Part shown: positions 1-7,486 of the stretch, piece by piece
Layout: each line of letters starts with the position of its first letter
Numbering within the stretch: position 1 is the first letter of the stretch
Assembly: GCA_005791855.1 (NCBI GenBank)
Contig: SXUH01000028.1
Location: forward strand, 1 to 8,511
DNA: 8,511 nucleotides
DNA from: Bdellovibrionales bacterium
GTDB lineage: Bacteria; Bdellovibrionota; Bacteriovoracia; Bacteriovoracales; Bacteriovoracaceae
Direction of reading: 5' to 3'
The notes under the pieces: generated by a model
Databases searched by the model: none
Told to the model about the DNA's origin: nothing
What the model saw: only the letters and a program-made list of their open reading frames with translations
Made by a program: the position numbers and the translations under genes

Positions 1-389
1 ACAACACGCTCTTCAACGCCCTCAAGGGCTCGCTCCCCGCGGACAACGAGATCTCGGGGATGACCCCGTTCAACCTCATCGCCATCTCCCGGCTCGCGGA
101 CGCCTACTGCACTTCCTTCGTCGAGCGGAAGATCACCCAGGGCCAGTTCCCGAACAATTCGGCGGACGCGATCAACCTGTTCATGAGCACCTTCCTGGAC
201 GCGGCCCCGGCGGACCAGCCGGACTACTACCGGGCCCTCACGGACCAGCTGGAGAACATCTACGACAACAACGCCGGCGACGGCAGCGACCTGTTCCCGA
301 GCCCGGACACGGGGTCGGCTCACAAGAACTACTCCATCGCCGCCTGCGTCGTCATCCTGGCCTCACCCTACGTAACCCTCTTAGAGTAA
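1..389 (+). CDS. C-terminal part of an unidentified protein, first visible gene of the cytochrome operon (5' end outside window)
   Basis: The frame is open from position 3 at the window edge to a TAA at 387-389, so 129 codons are visible. The ATG at 60 is probably internal, because coding continues upstream of it without a break in the same GC-rich codon style. The visible part looks mostly helical and soluble: a helix containing NLIAISRLADAYC, an Asp/Ala/Pro-rich stretch with several Tyr, and a final hydrophobic segment ending SPYVTLLE. I do not recognise the family. The closing pattern (a Cys, small hydrophobics, then an S-P plus aromatic near the end) recalls the ends of proteins encoded beside DUF1501 genes, such as DUF1800 or PSD1-type proteins. 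That is weak inference from context. The stop lies 14 nt before the next start, so the gene is probably co-transcribed with the Tat protein and the triheme lipoprotein. Being a real gene is well supported; its function is unknown. Confidence 0.8.
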   Translation, partial: NTLFNALKGSLPADNEISGMTPFNLIAISRLADAYCTSFVERKITQGQFPNNSADAINLFMSTFLDAAPADQPDYYRALTDQLENIYDNNAGDGSDLFPSPDTGSAHKNYSIAACVVILASPYVTLLE

Positions 390-403
390 CCGGAGCTTTT
401 GCC

Positions 404-2011
404 ATGACCAATAAAGAGAAGAAACCCTTTCGCTACAACGACCACAAGGTCCCGATGACCAGACGAGACTTCCTGGCCGCCGGGTGCATCGGCATGTCGA
501 CCCTGGCCTTCACCTCCGGGGCCACCGCGCTCCTGGCGCCGAACAACGTCTTCGGCCAGGCCCTCACCTGCGGCGGCTCGAACCTCCTCTGCGCCAACAT
601 CCCGTTCCTCTGCGTGGACGGAGCGGGCGGGATGAACATCGCCGGCGGGAACGCCATCGTCGGGTTCGCCCCGAACGAGTTCCAGGGGGACCTCGGAACC
701 ATCCAGCTCAACGACTACCGCCGCCTCGGGATCCCGGATAACTACCACCCGAGCAAGACCGGGATGATCAACTCCCTCTACGGCCTGAAGTTCCACTCGA
801 CGAGCGGGATCCTCGAGGGCCTCGAAGACGTCCTCGCTCCGCGGGCCGGAGAAGCCGATCTGCGGAAGCACGTCGATGGCCTCATCCTCTGCGCCCTCAC
901 GGCCGACGACACCGGGGGGAACCCCCTCAACACCGCCTACATGGCCCAGCGGGCGGGGGCGGCGGGGAACCTCGTCCAGCTCATCGGGAACAGTCCGACG
1001 GTCTCCGGCGGGAACTCCATCGCGCCGAGCGACCAGGTGGACCTGACCAAGAAGTCCGCCTACCTCACGAACTTCAAAGACAGCGAGTCCCTCCTCAGCA
1101 TCGGGGACAAGATCGTTGGCGACCGGTTCCTCGCCTCGACCACCGCCGGGGGCGGCTCGCGGCTCAAGGCCTTCATGAAGATCATCGAGAACGCCGGGAA
1201 GGGCCGCCTCAACGAACTGAAGACCAACCCGACGAAGGCGGCGGAGCTCGACCAGTACCTGAGCAAGCAGTCCGCGTCCCAGAACGTCTTCGACACCTTC
1301 TCCCCGGCCCAGCTCAATCCGCAGACCAACCCCGCGGACAAGACCATCCTCGAAGCCGTCTACAACAAGACGCTCATGACCTTCGACGGCAACGAGCAGA
1401 TGGCGGGGAACCTCCTGAACCTCCTCACCAAGCGGGTCGCCGGGACCGCGACCATCACCGTCGGCGGCTGCGACTACCACAACGGGACCGCGACCGCGGG
1501 CCACGGGACGGACAAGCTCATCGGCCAGTACATCGGCTACGCCATCCGGATGGCGGCCGCGAGGAACGTGCCGATCTTCATCCACCTCTTCACCGACGGC
1601 GGCGTCGTCGGAGACCAGGCCGGGCAGGTGGACCCGAACATGCCGTCCCGGGTGGTGTGGCGATCCGACAGCGGGGAGCGGTCGGCCGCCCTCATGTTCG
1701 TCTACAACCCTCGGAAGGAACGGGTCGACGGCGGCCAGGGGAACGAGAGTTCGAACTTCCTCCTCGCCAATAAGACGAGACAGATCGGGTACTTCAAGCA
1801 GGGCGGAGGGGTGGTCCTCGACGCCAACAGCCTGAGCAACAACTCGCAGAAGCTCTGGATGGGCGTCATCCTGAACTACATGGCGACCCAGGTCTACAGC
1901 AACGACGACCAGGAAGTCATCCGCATCGTCGGAGAGAAGTTCAGAGAGAAGTTCGGCTCCCTCCCGGGAGACTGGCAGAAATTCGTGAGGTTCAAATCCC
2001 TAGTCGCATAG
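404..2011 (+). CDS. Tat-exported DUF1501-like protein
   Basis: This is a 535-residue protein. The ATG at 404 follows GGAG (392-395) at 8 nt. Met18 is an alternative start that would still keep the export signal. Residues 19-27 carry a twin-arginine motif, TRRDFLAAG with R20-R21, followed by a hydrophobic stretch to about residue 45, so the protein should be folded and then exported by Tat. Three landmarks match the DUF1501 layout: a Gly-rich GAGGMN near the mature N-terminus (73-78), where the family has GGNDGLN-like sequence; GGCDYH at 354-359, where it has GGxDTH; and TDGGV at 397-401 after a hydrophobic strand, near the position of the family's EFGR. DUF1501 belongs to the alkaline phosphatase/sulfatase-like fold, and its members are usually Tat-exported and encoded beside cytochrome-containing partners, as here. 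The motifs are altered, so catalysis is not assured. No CXXCH is present. Family assignment is moderate; export is well supported. Confidence 0.85.
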   Translation: MTNKEKKPFRYNDHKVPMTRRDFLAAGCIGMSTLAFTSGATALLAPNNVFGQALTCGGSNLLCANIPFLCVDGAGGMNIAGGNAIVGFAPNEFQGDLGTIQLNDYRRLGIPDNYHPSKTGMINSLYGLKFHSTSGILEGLEDVLAPRAGEADLRKHVDGLILCALTADDTGGNPLNTAYMAQRAGAAGNLVQLIGNSPTVSGGNSIAPSDQVDLTKKSAYLTNFKDSESLLSIGDKIVGDRFLASTTAGGGSRLKAFMKIIENAGKGRLNELKTNPTKAAELDQYLSKQSASQNVFDTFSPAQLNPQTNPADKTILEAVYNKTLMTFDGNEQMAGNLLNLLTKRVAGTATITVGGCDYHNGTATAGHGTDKLIGQYIGYAIRMAAARNVPIFIHLFTDGGVVGDQAGQVDPNMPSRVVWRSDSGERSAALMFVYNPRKERVDGGQGNESSNFLLANKTRQIGYFKQGGGVVLDANSLSNNSQKLWMGVILNYMATQVYSNDDQEVIRIVGEKFREKFGSLPGDWQKFVRFKSLVA

Positions 2012-2017
2012 TTTTTT

Positions 2018-2024
2018 AAAAGGA
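2018..2024 (+). promoter_or_regulatory. Ribosome binding site that fixes the GTG start of the triheme lipoprotein
   Basis: AAAAGGA ends 5 nt before the GTG at 2030, in an otherwise T-rich 18-nt gap after the TAG of the preceding gene. The next in-frame ATG (2078) encodes the residue after the lipobox cysteine and would remove the whole signal peptide. Both the spacing and the lipoprotein signal therefore support GTG as the start. Confidence 0.65.
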
Positions 2025-2029
2025 CGTTT

Positions 2030-5000
2030 GTGGTACGTTTATTACTCGCTTCACTCGCCATCCTGGCAACGGGATGCATGGAAAAACCGACCGAGCTCGT
2101 CTTCGAGGAGAAGCAGCTCGGGAACACCCCCATCACCCAGGGCTACTCCCGGGCGGCCTCCCTGGCGAAATTCCAGAGCACGGTCTATCCCATCGTCCGG
2201 AGCCAGACCTGCGTGAACTGTCACAGCTCGGAGACCCAGGGGCAGTCCCCGATCTTCGCCGACGTGAATCCCGAGAAGGCCTACGACGCGATCACCCTCT
2301 CGAAGAAGGTGGACCTAGTGCTCCCGGAAGCCTCTCGGATCGTGATGAAGGTCAAGAAAGACGGAGGCCAGAGCCATAACTGCTGGAGCCAGGACTGCAA
2401 CGCCGATTCGGCGACCCTCCTCGAGGCCGTGAAGGACTGGGCCACCATCCTTCCGACGACCGGCAACGGAACGGGGATCTTCACCGCGCCTCAGATGATG
2501 CCACCGGAGAACACCAAGCAGGTCGCGCAGACCGAGCACGGGACGATCATCCTCCAGGCCGAGCAGCCGCTCTACACCACCGAGGTGGTCGACGGCCGCT
2601 TCGTGACCGAGCAGCAGAGTAGCGCGCTGGACGGGAAGTACCTCCTCCTCCCGGCGCCGGATCCGAACCCGCACACGGCGGCCTACCGGCAGCTTCGGTT
2701 CAACCCGACCGCCTTCACCGATTGCAAGGAGTTCGACCAGATCCCGACGACCACCTGGCAGATGAAGTTCATGCAGCAGAAGGTCCACATCCCGTCGGGC
2801 CTCACCTCCGGCGGCAAGATCGTCAACGACGGGTACCGCCCGTTCACGGCGTCCCTCGGGATCAAGATCGTCCGCCCGGACAAGCGCCTCGAGTACGCGG
2901 CCATGCTCCAGAGCGGAGACTTCTCGGGCCTTAAGAACGTCCTCATCTACGACGGCGCTCCTGGGACAGCACCCCTGGTCCCGGGCACGAACCTCCCGAA
3001 CCTCTTCGCGGGGAAGGCCCTGTTCACCGACCTGCGGGTCTTCGTCCTCCCGCACTTCACGAACCCGGCCACGGTCTTCCAGAGTAACGGCCAGTTCGTC
3101 CAGAGCGGCACCTACACCAAGGACGACGGGACGGTCGAGCAGCTCCACAACCTGTTCAAGGACGGGATCTACTCGCCGGCGCCGTACACCGTCTTCAAGC
3201 AGCTCCTGAAGAACGGGCCCCTGAAGCACGACATCCTCTACAAGCGGTACCGGGAGACGATCTCGGGGTGGTTCTACAACGACACGACTCCGAAGGCGTC
3301 CCGCAGCCAGTACACCTACGACTACAACAAGCAGATCTACAGCATGAACGTGAGCAGCTACTTCGTGCCTCACGTCTCCGTGAAACTCCAGTGTCCGAAC
3401 GAACCGGTGAACCCGACCCAGCCGGAGTCGCCCACCAATCCTCGGAAAGACTGCACCGCGACTCCGTCGTACCTGAAGTACCACGTGACGGCCCAGTCCG
3501 GAGATCCCCTGGTGCAGAACAACGCTCTCCAGTGCATGACCCTGAACGCCGGGAAGACCGACTTCGTCCCCGTGGCTTCTTCCTTCTGCGACACCGGGAC
3601 CCCGGGGTACTTCCACTACATGGACGTCTTCGCCCACTTCGGAGTCTTCGAGAACTCCTCCTACGGCCCGAAGACCCTCGCGGCCTACCAGTCGACCACT
3701 CCGGGCACCTACCAGGACTACGAAACCCTGATGGCGAACCCGACGAAGAACATCAGCATCCCGAACCCCGCTCCCGGGAACGACATGAACCTCGCCGCCG
3801 ATCCGGGTGACGTCGTCGAGCTCGACCCGGACGTCTTCTTCAGCGGCGGCGGGAGGAACATCAGCGAAGCCGACAACCTCGAGAACTTCAGAACCACGCT
3901 CTACCCGAAGCTCCGGGCCGCGAGGTGCGTGGACTGTCACGGTGACGGGGACGCCGCGAGGCCCCAGTTCGCCTCTCCGGCTCCGGCCACGGCGCTCAGT
4001 GCCCTGGAGAGCGGCGGGTACATAAACTTCTCCGCACCGAGCTCGAGCTTCAGACCCAACGGCATGATCCACAACTGCAACCCCGCCAACCCGGACCCGC
4101 GGTACTCCTGCGACGACACCGCCGAGAACGCCCTCCGCGCGAGCCTCATCGCCGGGGTGGCCGGCTGGAAGGCGAAGAACGACGCCCTCGCCGCGAGCCA
4201 GGGCCAGGCGTCCTTCCGGAGCCTCACGGCCAAGGAACGGAAGCCGGGCCGGGTGAAGTACCGCCTGAAGATCACCGAAGCCGGGAACTACAACCTCTGG
4301 CTCAAGGTGAAGAAGGTCGACAAGGGGAGCCGGCTTTCCTACCGGATCCTGAACGACGCCGGCGCGCCGGTGCGGTACCTGGTCGGAGCGAACAACACCC
4401 CGGTGGCCAACTCCTGCTACAGCTGGAACATGGATACCCTCACCGACAACCAATGGGAGTGGACCAGCCCGGGGAGAGCGGCCGAGCTTTCCGCCATCGA
4501 TCAGAAGGGCTACCTGCGGCTCGATAACAACAAGCAGCCGTTGCCGCTTCCGAACCAGCGCCTCTACTACCCACTGGCCGTGGGGGAATACGTCATCGAC
4601 ATCATCGGGACCTCGGAGGACCTGAAGCTCGACGCCGTGGGGCTCAACCTCGTGCCCGACATGACCGTGGACTCGCGGCTCCTCTTCCAGCCGGACCGCC
4701 GGGCCATCGACGAGAAGAACGTCTCCGACTACAAGCGGAAGGTCCTCCGCTACGACCTCACGACACTCCTGAACCTCTCGAGCGGAAAATCCGCGTACTT
4801 CGAGATCGAAGTGAAGAAGGACTTCAACAACCAGAACTACATCTTCCGGAACCCGCGGTTCAAGACCAGCTCTCCGGACTTCAACATCAAGGTGAAGAGC
4901 ATCCAAGTGTACATCAACGGGAAGTACAACTACCCGGACGCCACCTACAATAACTTCGAGGGCGTGGTCGGCGACGGCCGGGTCATCACCTACGCGCCGC

Positions 5001-6154
5001 TCGTGGCCCTCACCGAGGGCGACTCCGACGCCATTAAGTTCCGCTTCGGCCAGCTCTCCGTGAGCAACGAGTCCCTGAGCATCCTCTACCCGAAGGGGAC
5101 CCCGGCGGCCCCGATCACCGACCGGCGGTGTAACGAGCTGGACTTCTTCGTCAAGAACGTCAAGCCGATCCTCCGGAACTCGAAGATGATGCTCACCAAC
5201 GAGCTCAACGACACCATCTCCATCTTCCCGGGCGGGCCGAAGCAGATCCGGGGGATGCCGCAGACCTACAACTGCATCAGCTGCCACACGGTGAACCACC
5301 CGTACTTCAAGATGGCCACCTTCACCAACGACGAGGAGTTCTGCCGGGAGGCGATCTCCCGGGTGGACTTCCAGAACTTCTACCAGTCGCTGGTGATCCG
5401 CGGGATCAACGGCACCGGGAACCATCCGAAGTTCGTCTTCATCGAGAAGTTCATCAACGACAGCACGGGGAACTTCAAGGTCCACGACGGCGCCCAGGAC
5501 CACGTCCTGGGCCACAAGCCGGTGCAGATCGAGATGGGCCTCTCGCTGGCGGCGGTGAACGTCACCGGGCCCTTCATGCTCTGGAACAAGGCGGACCTCG
5601 GCTTCGCGGCCGGTGACAACCGCAGCTTCTCCCAGCTCTCGCTGGAGGAGCAGAACCGGATCAAGCTCAACGGCCACTTCCGGGCCCTCGAGTACAAGCG
5701 CGTGGACATGAACGTGATCAACTACCCGTGGTTCAGGCCCGAGGTCCACTCGAGCCTCCTCTACGACGACGACGACCCGTCGATCGAAGACAACATCCTC
5801 TCGGTGAAGGACGTCATCCACCCGGACCCGGCCATCGGCCGGCTGGAGCTGGACCGGGACGGGGTGAAGGCGGTCTACGTCGTGAAGCCGCTCTCCTCCG
5901 AGCTCAACCTCGTCCACTACAAGACCCTCTTCGAGGGCTCCGGAGCGATCCCGCTGAAGGCGACCCTCGAGCCGATCGTCCCGAATGGCCAGCCGGGGAT
6001 CAAGCCGGAGAACATCGACTACATCGCGAGCACGCCGGAGAAGAACACCGCCGCGGAGATGGCCGCGGAGTTCGAGATCCTCCGGGACTACTACCGCGAG
6101 AAGGTCATCGAGTGGATCCGGCGGGAGAACGCCGCCCGGGAAGCCGGCAACTGA
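2030..6154 (+). CDS. Large triheme c-type cytochrome lipoprotein with a CBM-like beta-sandwich domain
   Basis: This is a 1374-residue protein starting at GTG. A short hydrophobic signal ends in LATGC with Cys16 as the lipidation site; the residue after it is Met, not Asp, which would suit outer-membrane sorting. There are three heme c sites: CVNCH (61-65), CVDCH (633-637) and CISCH (1082-1086). The first two sit in a repeated module (about 48-137 and 620-713) with a shared FxxTxYPxxR lead, a Met 41-42 residues after the heme His, an HNC motif and a closing Trp. These resemble PSCyt1-type cytochrome domains. The third has an F..NVKPIL lead, but about 30 residues intervene before its CXXCH. Residues about 735-880 (AGNYNLWLKV, a Trp-rich middle, LDAVGLNLV) look like a carbohydrate-binding-module type beta-sandwich. 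Residues 140-610 and 880-1040 match nothing I recognise. The C-terminus is a charged helix. The role is probably electron transfer or binding at the envelope; the substrate is unknown. It is the last gene of the + strand operon. Confidence 0.9.
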   Translation: MVRLLLASLAILATGCMEKPTELVFEEKQLGNTPITQGYSRAASLAKFQSTVYPIVRSQTCVNCHSSETQGQSPIFADVNPEKAYDAITLSKKVDLVLPEASRIVMKVKKDGGQSHNCWSQDCNADSATLLEAVKDWATILPTTGNGTGIFTAPQMMPPENTKQVAQTEHGTIILQAEQPLYTTEVVDGRFVTEQQSSALDGKYLLLPAPDPNPHTAAYRQLRFNPTAFTDCKEFDQIPTTTWQMKFMQQKVHIPSGLTSGGKIVNDGYRPFTASLGIKIVRPDKRLEYAAMLQSGDFSGLKNVLIYDGAPGTAPLVPGTNLPNLFAGKALFTDLRVFVLPHFTNPATVFQSNGQFVQSGTYTKDDGTVEQLHNLFKDGIYSPAPYTVFKQLLKNGPLKHDILYKRYRETISGWFYNDTTPKASRSQYTYDYNKQIYSMNVSSYFVPHVSVKLQCPNEPVNPTQPESPTNPRKDCTATPSYLKYHVTAQSGDPLVQNNALQCMTLNAGKTDFVPVASSFCDTGTPGYFHYMDVFAHFGVFENSSYGPKTLAAYQSTTPGTYQDYETLMANPTKNISIPNPAPGNDMNLAADPGDVVELDPDVFFSGGGRNISEADNLENFRTTLYPKLRAARCVDCHGDGDAARPQFASPAPATALSALESGGYINFSAPSSSFRPNGMIHNCNPANPDPRYSCDDTAENALRASLIAGVAGWKAKNDALAASQGQASFRSLTAKERKPGRVKYRLKITEAGNYNLWLKVKKVDKGSRLSYRILNDAGAPVRYLVGANNTPVANSCYSWNMDTLTDNQWEWTSPGRAAELSAIDQKGYLRLDNNKQPLPLPNQRLYYPLAVGEYVIDIIGTSEDLKLDAVGLNLVPDMTVDSRLLFQPDRRAIDEKNVSDYKRKVLRYDLTTLLNLSSGKSAYFEIEVKKDFNNQNYIFRNPRFKTSSPDFNIKVKSIQVYINGKYNYPDATYNNFEGVVGDGRVITYAPLVALTEGDSDAIKFRFGQLSVSNESLSILYPKGTPAAPITDRRCNELDFFVKNVKPILRNSKMMLTNELNDTISIFPGGPKQIRGMPQTYNCISCHTVNHPYFKMATFTNDEEFCREAISRVDFQNFYQSLVIRGINGTGNHPKFVFIEKFINDSTGNFKVHDGAQDHVLGHKPVQIEMGLSLAAVNVTGPFMLWNKADLGFAAGDNRSFSQLSLEEQNRIKLNGHFRALEYKRVDMNVINYPWFRPEVHSSLLYDDDDPSIEDNILSVKDVIHPDPAIGRLELDRDGVKAVYVVKPLSSELNLVHYKTLFEGSGAIPLKATLEPIVPNGQPGIKPENIDYIASTPEKNTAAEMAAEFEILRDYYREKVIEWIRRENAAREAGN

Positions 6155-7417
6155 TCAGAAGAAGGCGCCGATGGGGAAGCCCACCGAGAGGCCGAACATG
6201 GTGGCGGACCGGTTGGTCCGCTGCCAGCCGATGTAGTTGAGCTCCCAGAAGTAGTTCTTCCCGTAGCGGAGCCAGATGTTCTGGTAGTCGTAGAGGCCTG
6301 AGAAGCTCGCGAACATCCCGTAGGAGAACTTGTAGTTGAGCTTCCCGAAGGGGTGCTTGTAGAGGAACTCGAAGCCCTGCGGGAAGATCATCTCGCTCAC
6401 CGTGTTCTCGTCGGAGTTGAAGCGGAACTCCACCCCCTGGACGCCGATGAGGGAGGTGAGGAGGCAGCGCTGGTCGCAGAACTCGGCGAGCTCCCAGGCG
6501 AAGTACGTTCCCCAGTTGTGGAAGGTGGAGACGTTCTTCGAGAAGGAGTCGAAGAAGCGGAACGAGCTGGTGTCGTTCAGGGCGAGGTTCCCGTAGAGCA
6601 TGGCGGTGGGCGCGACCTGCTTGCGCCGGTCACCGGACTTCCCCTTGGTGTCGAGCGTGTAGGGCCCGAGGCCCGCGGCCAGGCGCAGGCGCGGGAGCTT
6701 GCTCGGGAGCTTCGCCCGCACCGTGAGGACCTCTTCCTTCCCCTCGTAGTTCTGGAGCTTCACCTTCGCCTCGCCGCTCTCGTGGAACGCGACGAGGTAC
6801 GGCGGATCGGACTGGTCCTTCAGCCGGTACGACGCCGAGGTGATGAACACCTCGAGGTACGGGTGCTCGTCGCCGAACTTCCCCGTCCGCTGGGCCTTGC
6901 AGCCGGCGGAGACGAAGTCGTCCCTGAGGCCCTGGATCACCACCGCGTAGGGCGCGCAGGAGTAGTCGACGAGCTGGGAGTTCGACGAGGCCCGGGGGAT
7001 CACCCGCACCGTGTTCACCACCTTGTCGCCCTCGAAGAAGTTGAGCGGAAGGGATTCGAAGAGGGAGATGAAGATCCGCGCCTTGTAGAGCCCGGACGCC
7101 TCGTCGAACATCGGGATGATCTTGTTCTCCGCGTACTCCCAGGCGTAGTTATTCCCCGCCTCCCCCTTGAAGGCGACGTCGATCAGGGCCCTCGGAACGA
7201 GGAGGACCTGGTTGAGCCGGATCCACTGGAGGGAATCCTTCACCAGCCGCGCCTCGAAGCCGTACTTCCCCGAGGTCTTGATCTCGAAGTCCTTGAGGTC
7301 GATGGGCATCCGGTCTTCGCCGAAGCGCACGCTCCCGAAGCTGATCGGATCGATCTTCTGCCGCTGGGCCCGGGCACTGAGGGAGACGAGGAGGAGGAAG
7401 CCGAGGAGGATGTTCAT
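6155..7417 (-). CDS. Putative outer-membrane beta-barrel protein with an N-terminal periplasmic domain
   Basis: This is a 420-residue protein of no recognised family. The N-terminus is a clear Sec signal (MNILLGFLLLVSLSARA, cleavage likely before QRQK). Residues about 20-235 are beta-rich and look soluble, with a possible disulfide pair at Cys154 and Cys173. From about residue 240 to the end there are alternating hydrophobic and polar strands rich in Tyr, Phe and Trp, and the protein ends GLSVGFPIGAFF. A C-terminal Phe preceded by alternating hydrophobics is the usual beta-signal recognised by the BAM machinery, so a barrel of roughly eight or more strands is likely. Cys314 and Cys318 form a CxxxC pair. 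The ATG at 7417 is preceded by GAGAG at 6 nt, inside one arm of an inverted repeat. The stop at 6155 abuts the stop of the convergent lipoprotein gene. It may be co-transcribed with the small secreted protein 69 bp upstream. Envelope location is well supported; function is unknown. Confidence 0.85.
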   Translation of the reverse strand: MNILLGFLLLVSLSARAQRQKIDPISFGSVRFGEDRMPIDLKDFEIKTSGKYGFEARLVKDSLQWIRLNQVLLVPRALIDVAFKGEAGNNYAWEYAENKIIPMFDEASGLYKARIFISLFESLPLNFFEGDKVVNTVRVIPRASSNSQLVDYSCAPYAVVIQGLRDDFVSAGCKAQRTGKFGDEHPYLEVFITSASYRLKDQSDPPYLVAFHESGEAKVKLQNYEGKEEVLTVRAKLPSKLPRLRLAAGLGPYTLDTKGKSGDRRKQVAPTAMLYGNLALNDTSSFRFFDSFSKNVSTFHNWGTYFAWELAEFCDQRCLLTSLIGVQGVEFRFNSDENTVSEMIFPQGFEFLYKHPFGKLNYKFSYGMFASFSGLYDYQNIWLRYGKNYFWELNYIGWQRTNRSATMFGLSVGFPIGAFF

Positions 7418-7419
7418 TC

Positions 7420-7444
7420 TTAACTCTCAGGGATTGAGAGTTAA
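7420..7444 (-). repeat. Perfect 10-bp inverted repeat at the start of the beta-barrel gene
   Basis: The arms TTAACTCTCA (7435-7444 on the - strand) and TGAGAGTTAA (7420-7429) are exact reverse complements around a 5-nt centre (7430-7434). The repeat ends 2 nt before the ATG at 7417, and its downstream arm contains the GAGAG that would serve as ribosome binding site. No T-tract follows, so it is not a typical intrinsic terminator. It could be a repressor operator overlapping the start of transcription, or an mRNA hairpin masking the ribosome binding site. Confidence 0.6.
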
Positions 7445-7473
7445 TAATGACATCATTTCGTTTTCGGTGACAG
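7444..7473 (-). promoter_or_regulatory. Weak sigma-70-like promoter candidate for the beta-barrel gene
   Basis: On the - strand, CTGTCA (7468-7473; 4 of 6 to TTGACA) and CATTAT (7444-7449; 4 of 6 to TATAAT) are separated by 18 nt in the AT-rich gap after the small secreted protein. Transcription would start around 7437, inside the inverted repeat. Matches this weak arise by chance in AT-rich spacers, so this is a suggestion only; read-through from the upstream gene is equally possible. Confidence 0.25.
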
Positions 7474-7486
7474 CGAAAAAAGGAGC

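Noticed and set aside
368..1585. A 405-codon open frame on the - strand over the Tat protein gene
   Set aside because: It has the same register effect as above. The sense frame has a Tat signal and a ribosome binding site, and the antisense product has biased composition with no recognisable motif.
2315..5917. A 1200-codon open frame on the - strand across the triheme lipoprotein gene
   Set aside because: Its codons are in exact register with the sense codons, so stops would need sense TTA, CTA or TCA, which this C/G-ending codon style almost never uses. The frame ends exactly where the sense gene uses CTA (2315-2317). The product is a low-complexity Val/Glu/Arg/Gly/Leu/Asp mix, while the sense frame has a lipobox and three heme sites.
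6353..7423. A 356-codon + strand open frame opposite the beta-barrel gene
   Set aside because: It mirrors the codon register of the - strand gene and encodes a Glu/Val/Leu/Arg-rich product, whereas the - strand frame has a signal peptide and a C-terminal beta-signal.
7461..7479. Hairpin TTTTCG / CGAAAA after the small secreted protein gene as an intrinsic terminator
   Set aside because: On the transcribed strand the T-run lies before the stem, not after it, and the stem is only 6 bp with weak pairs.
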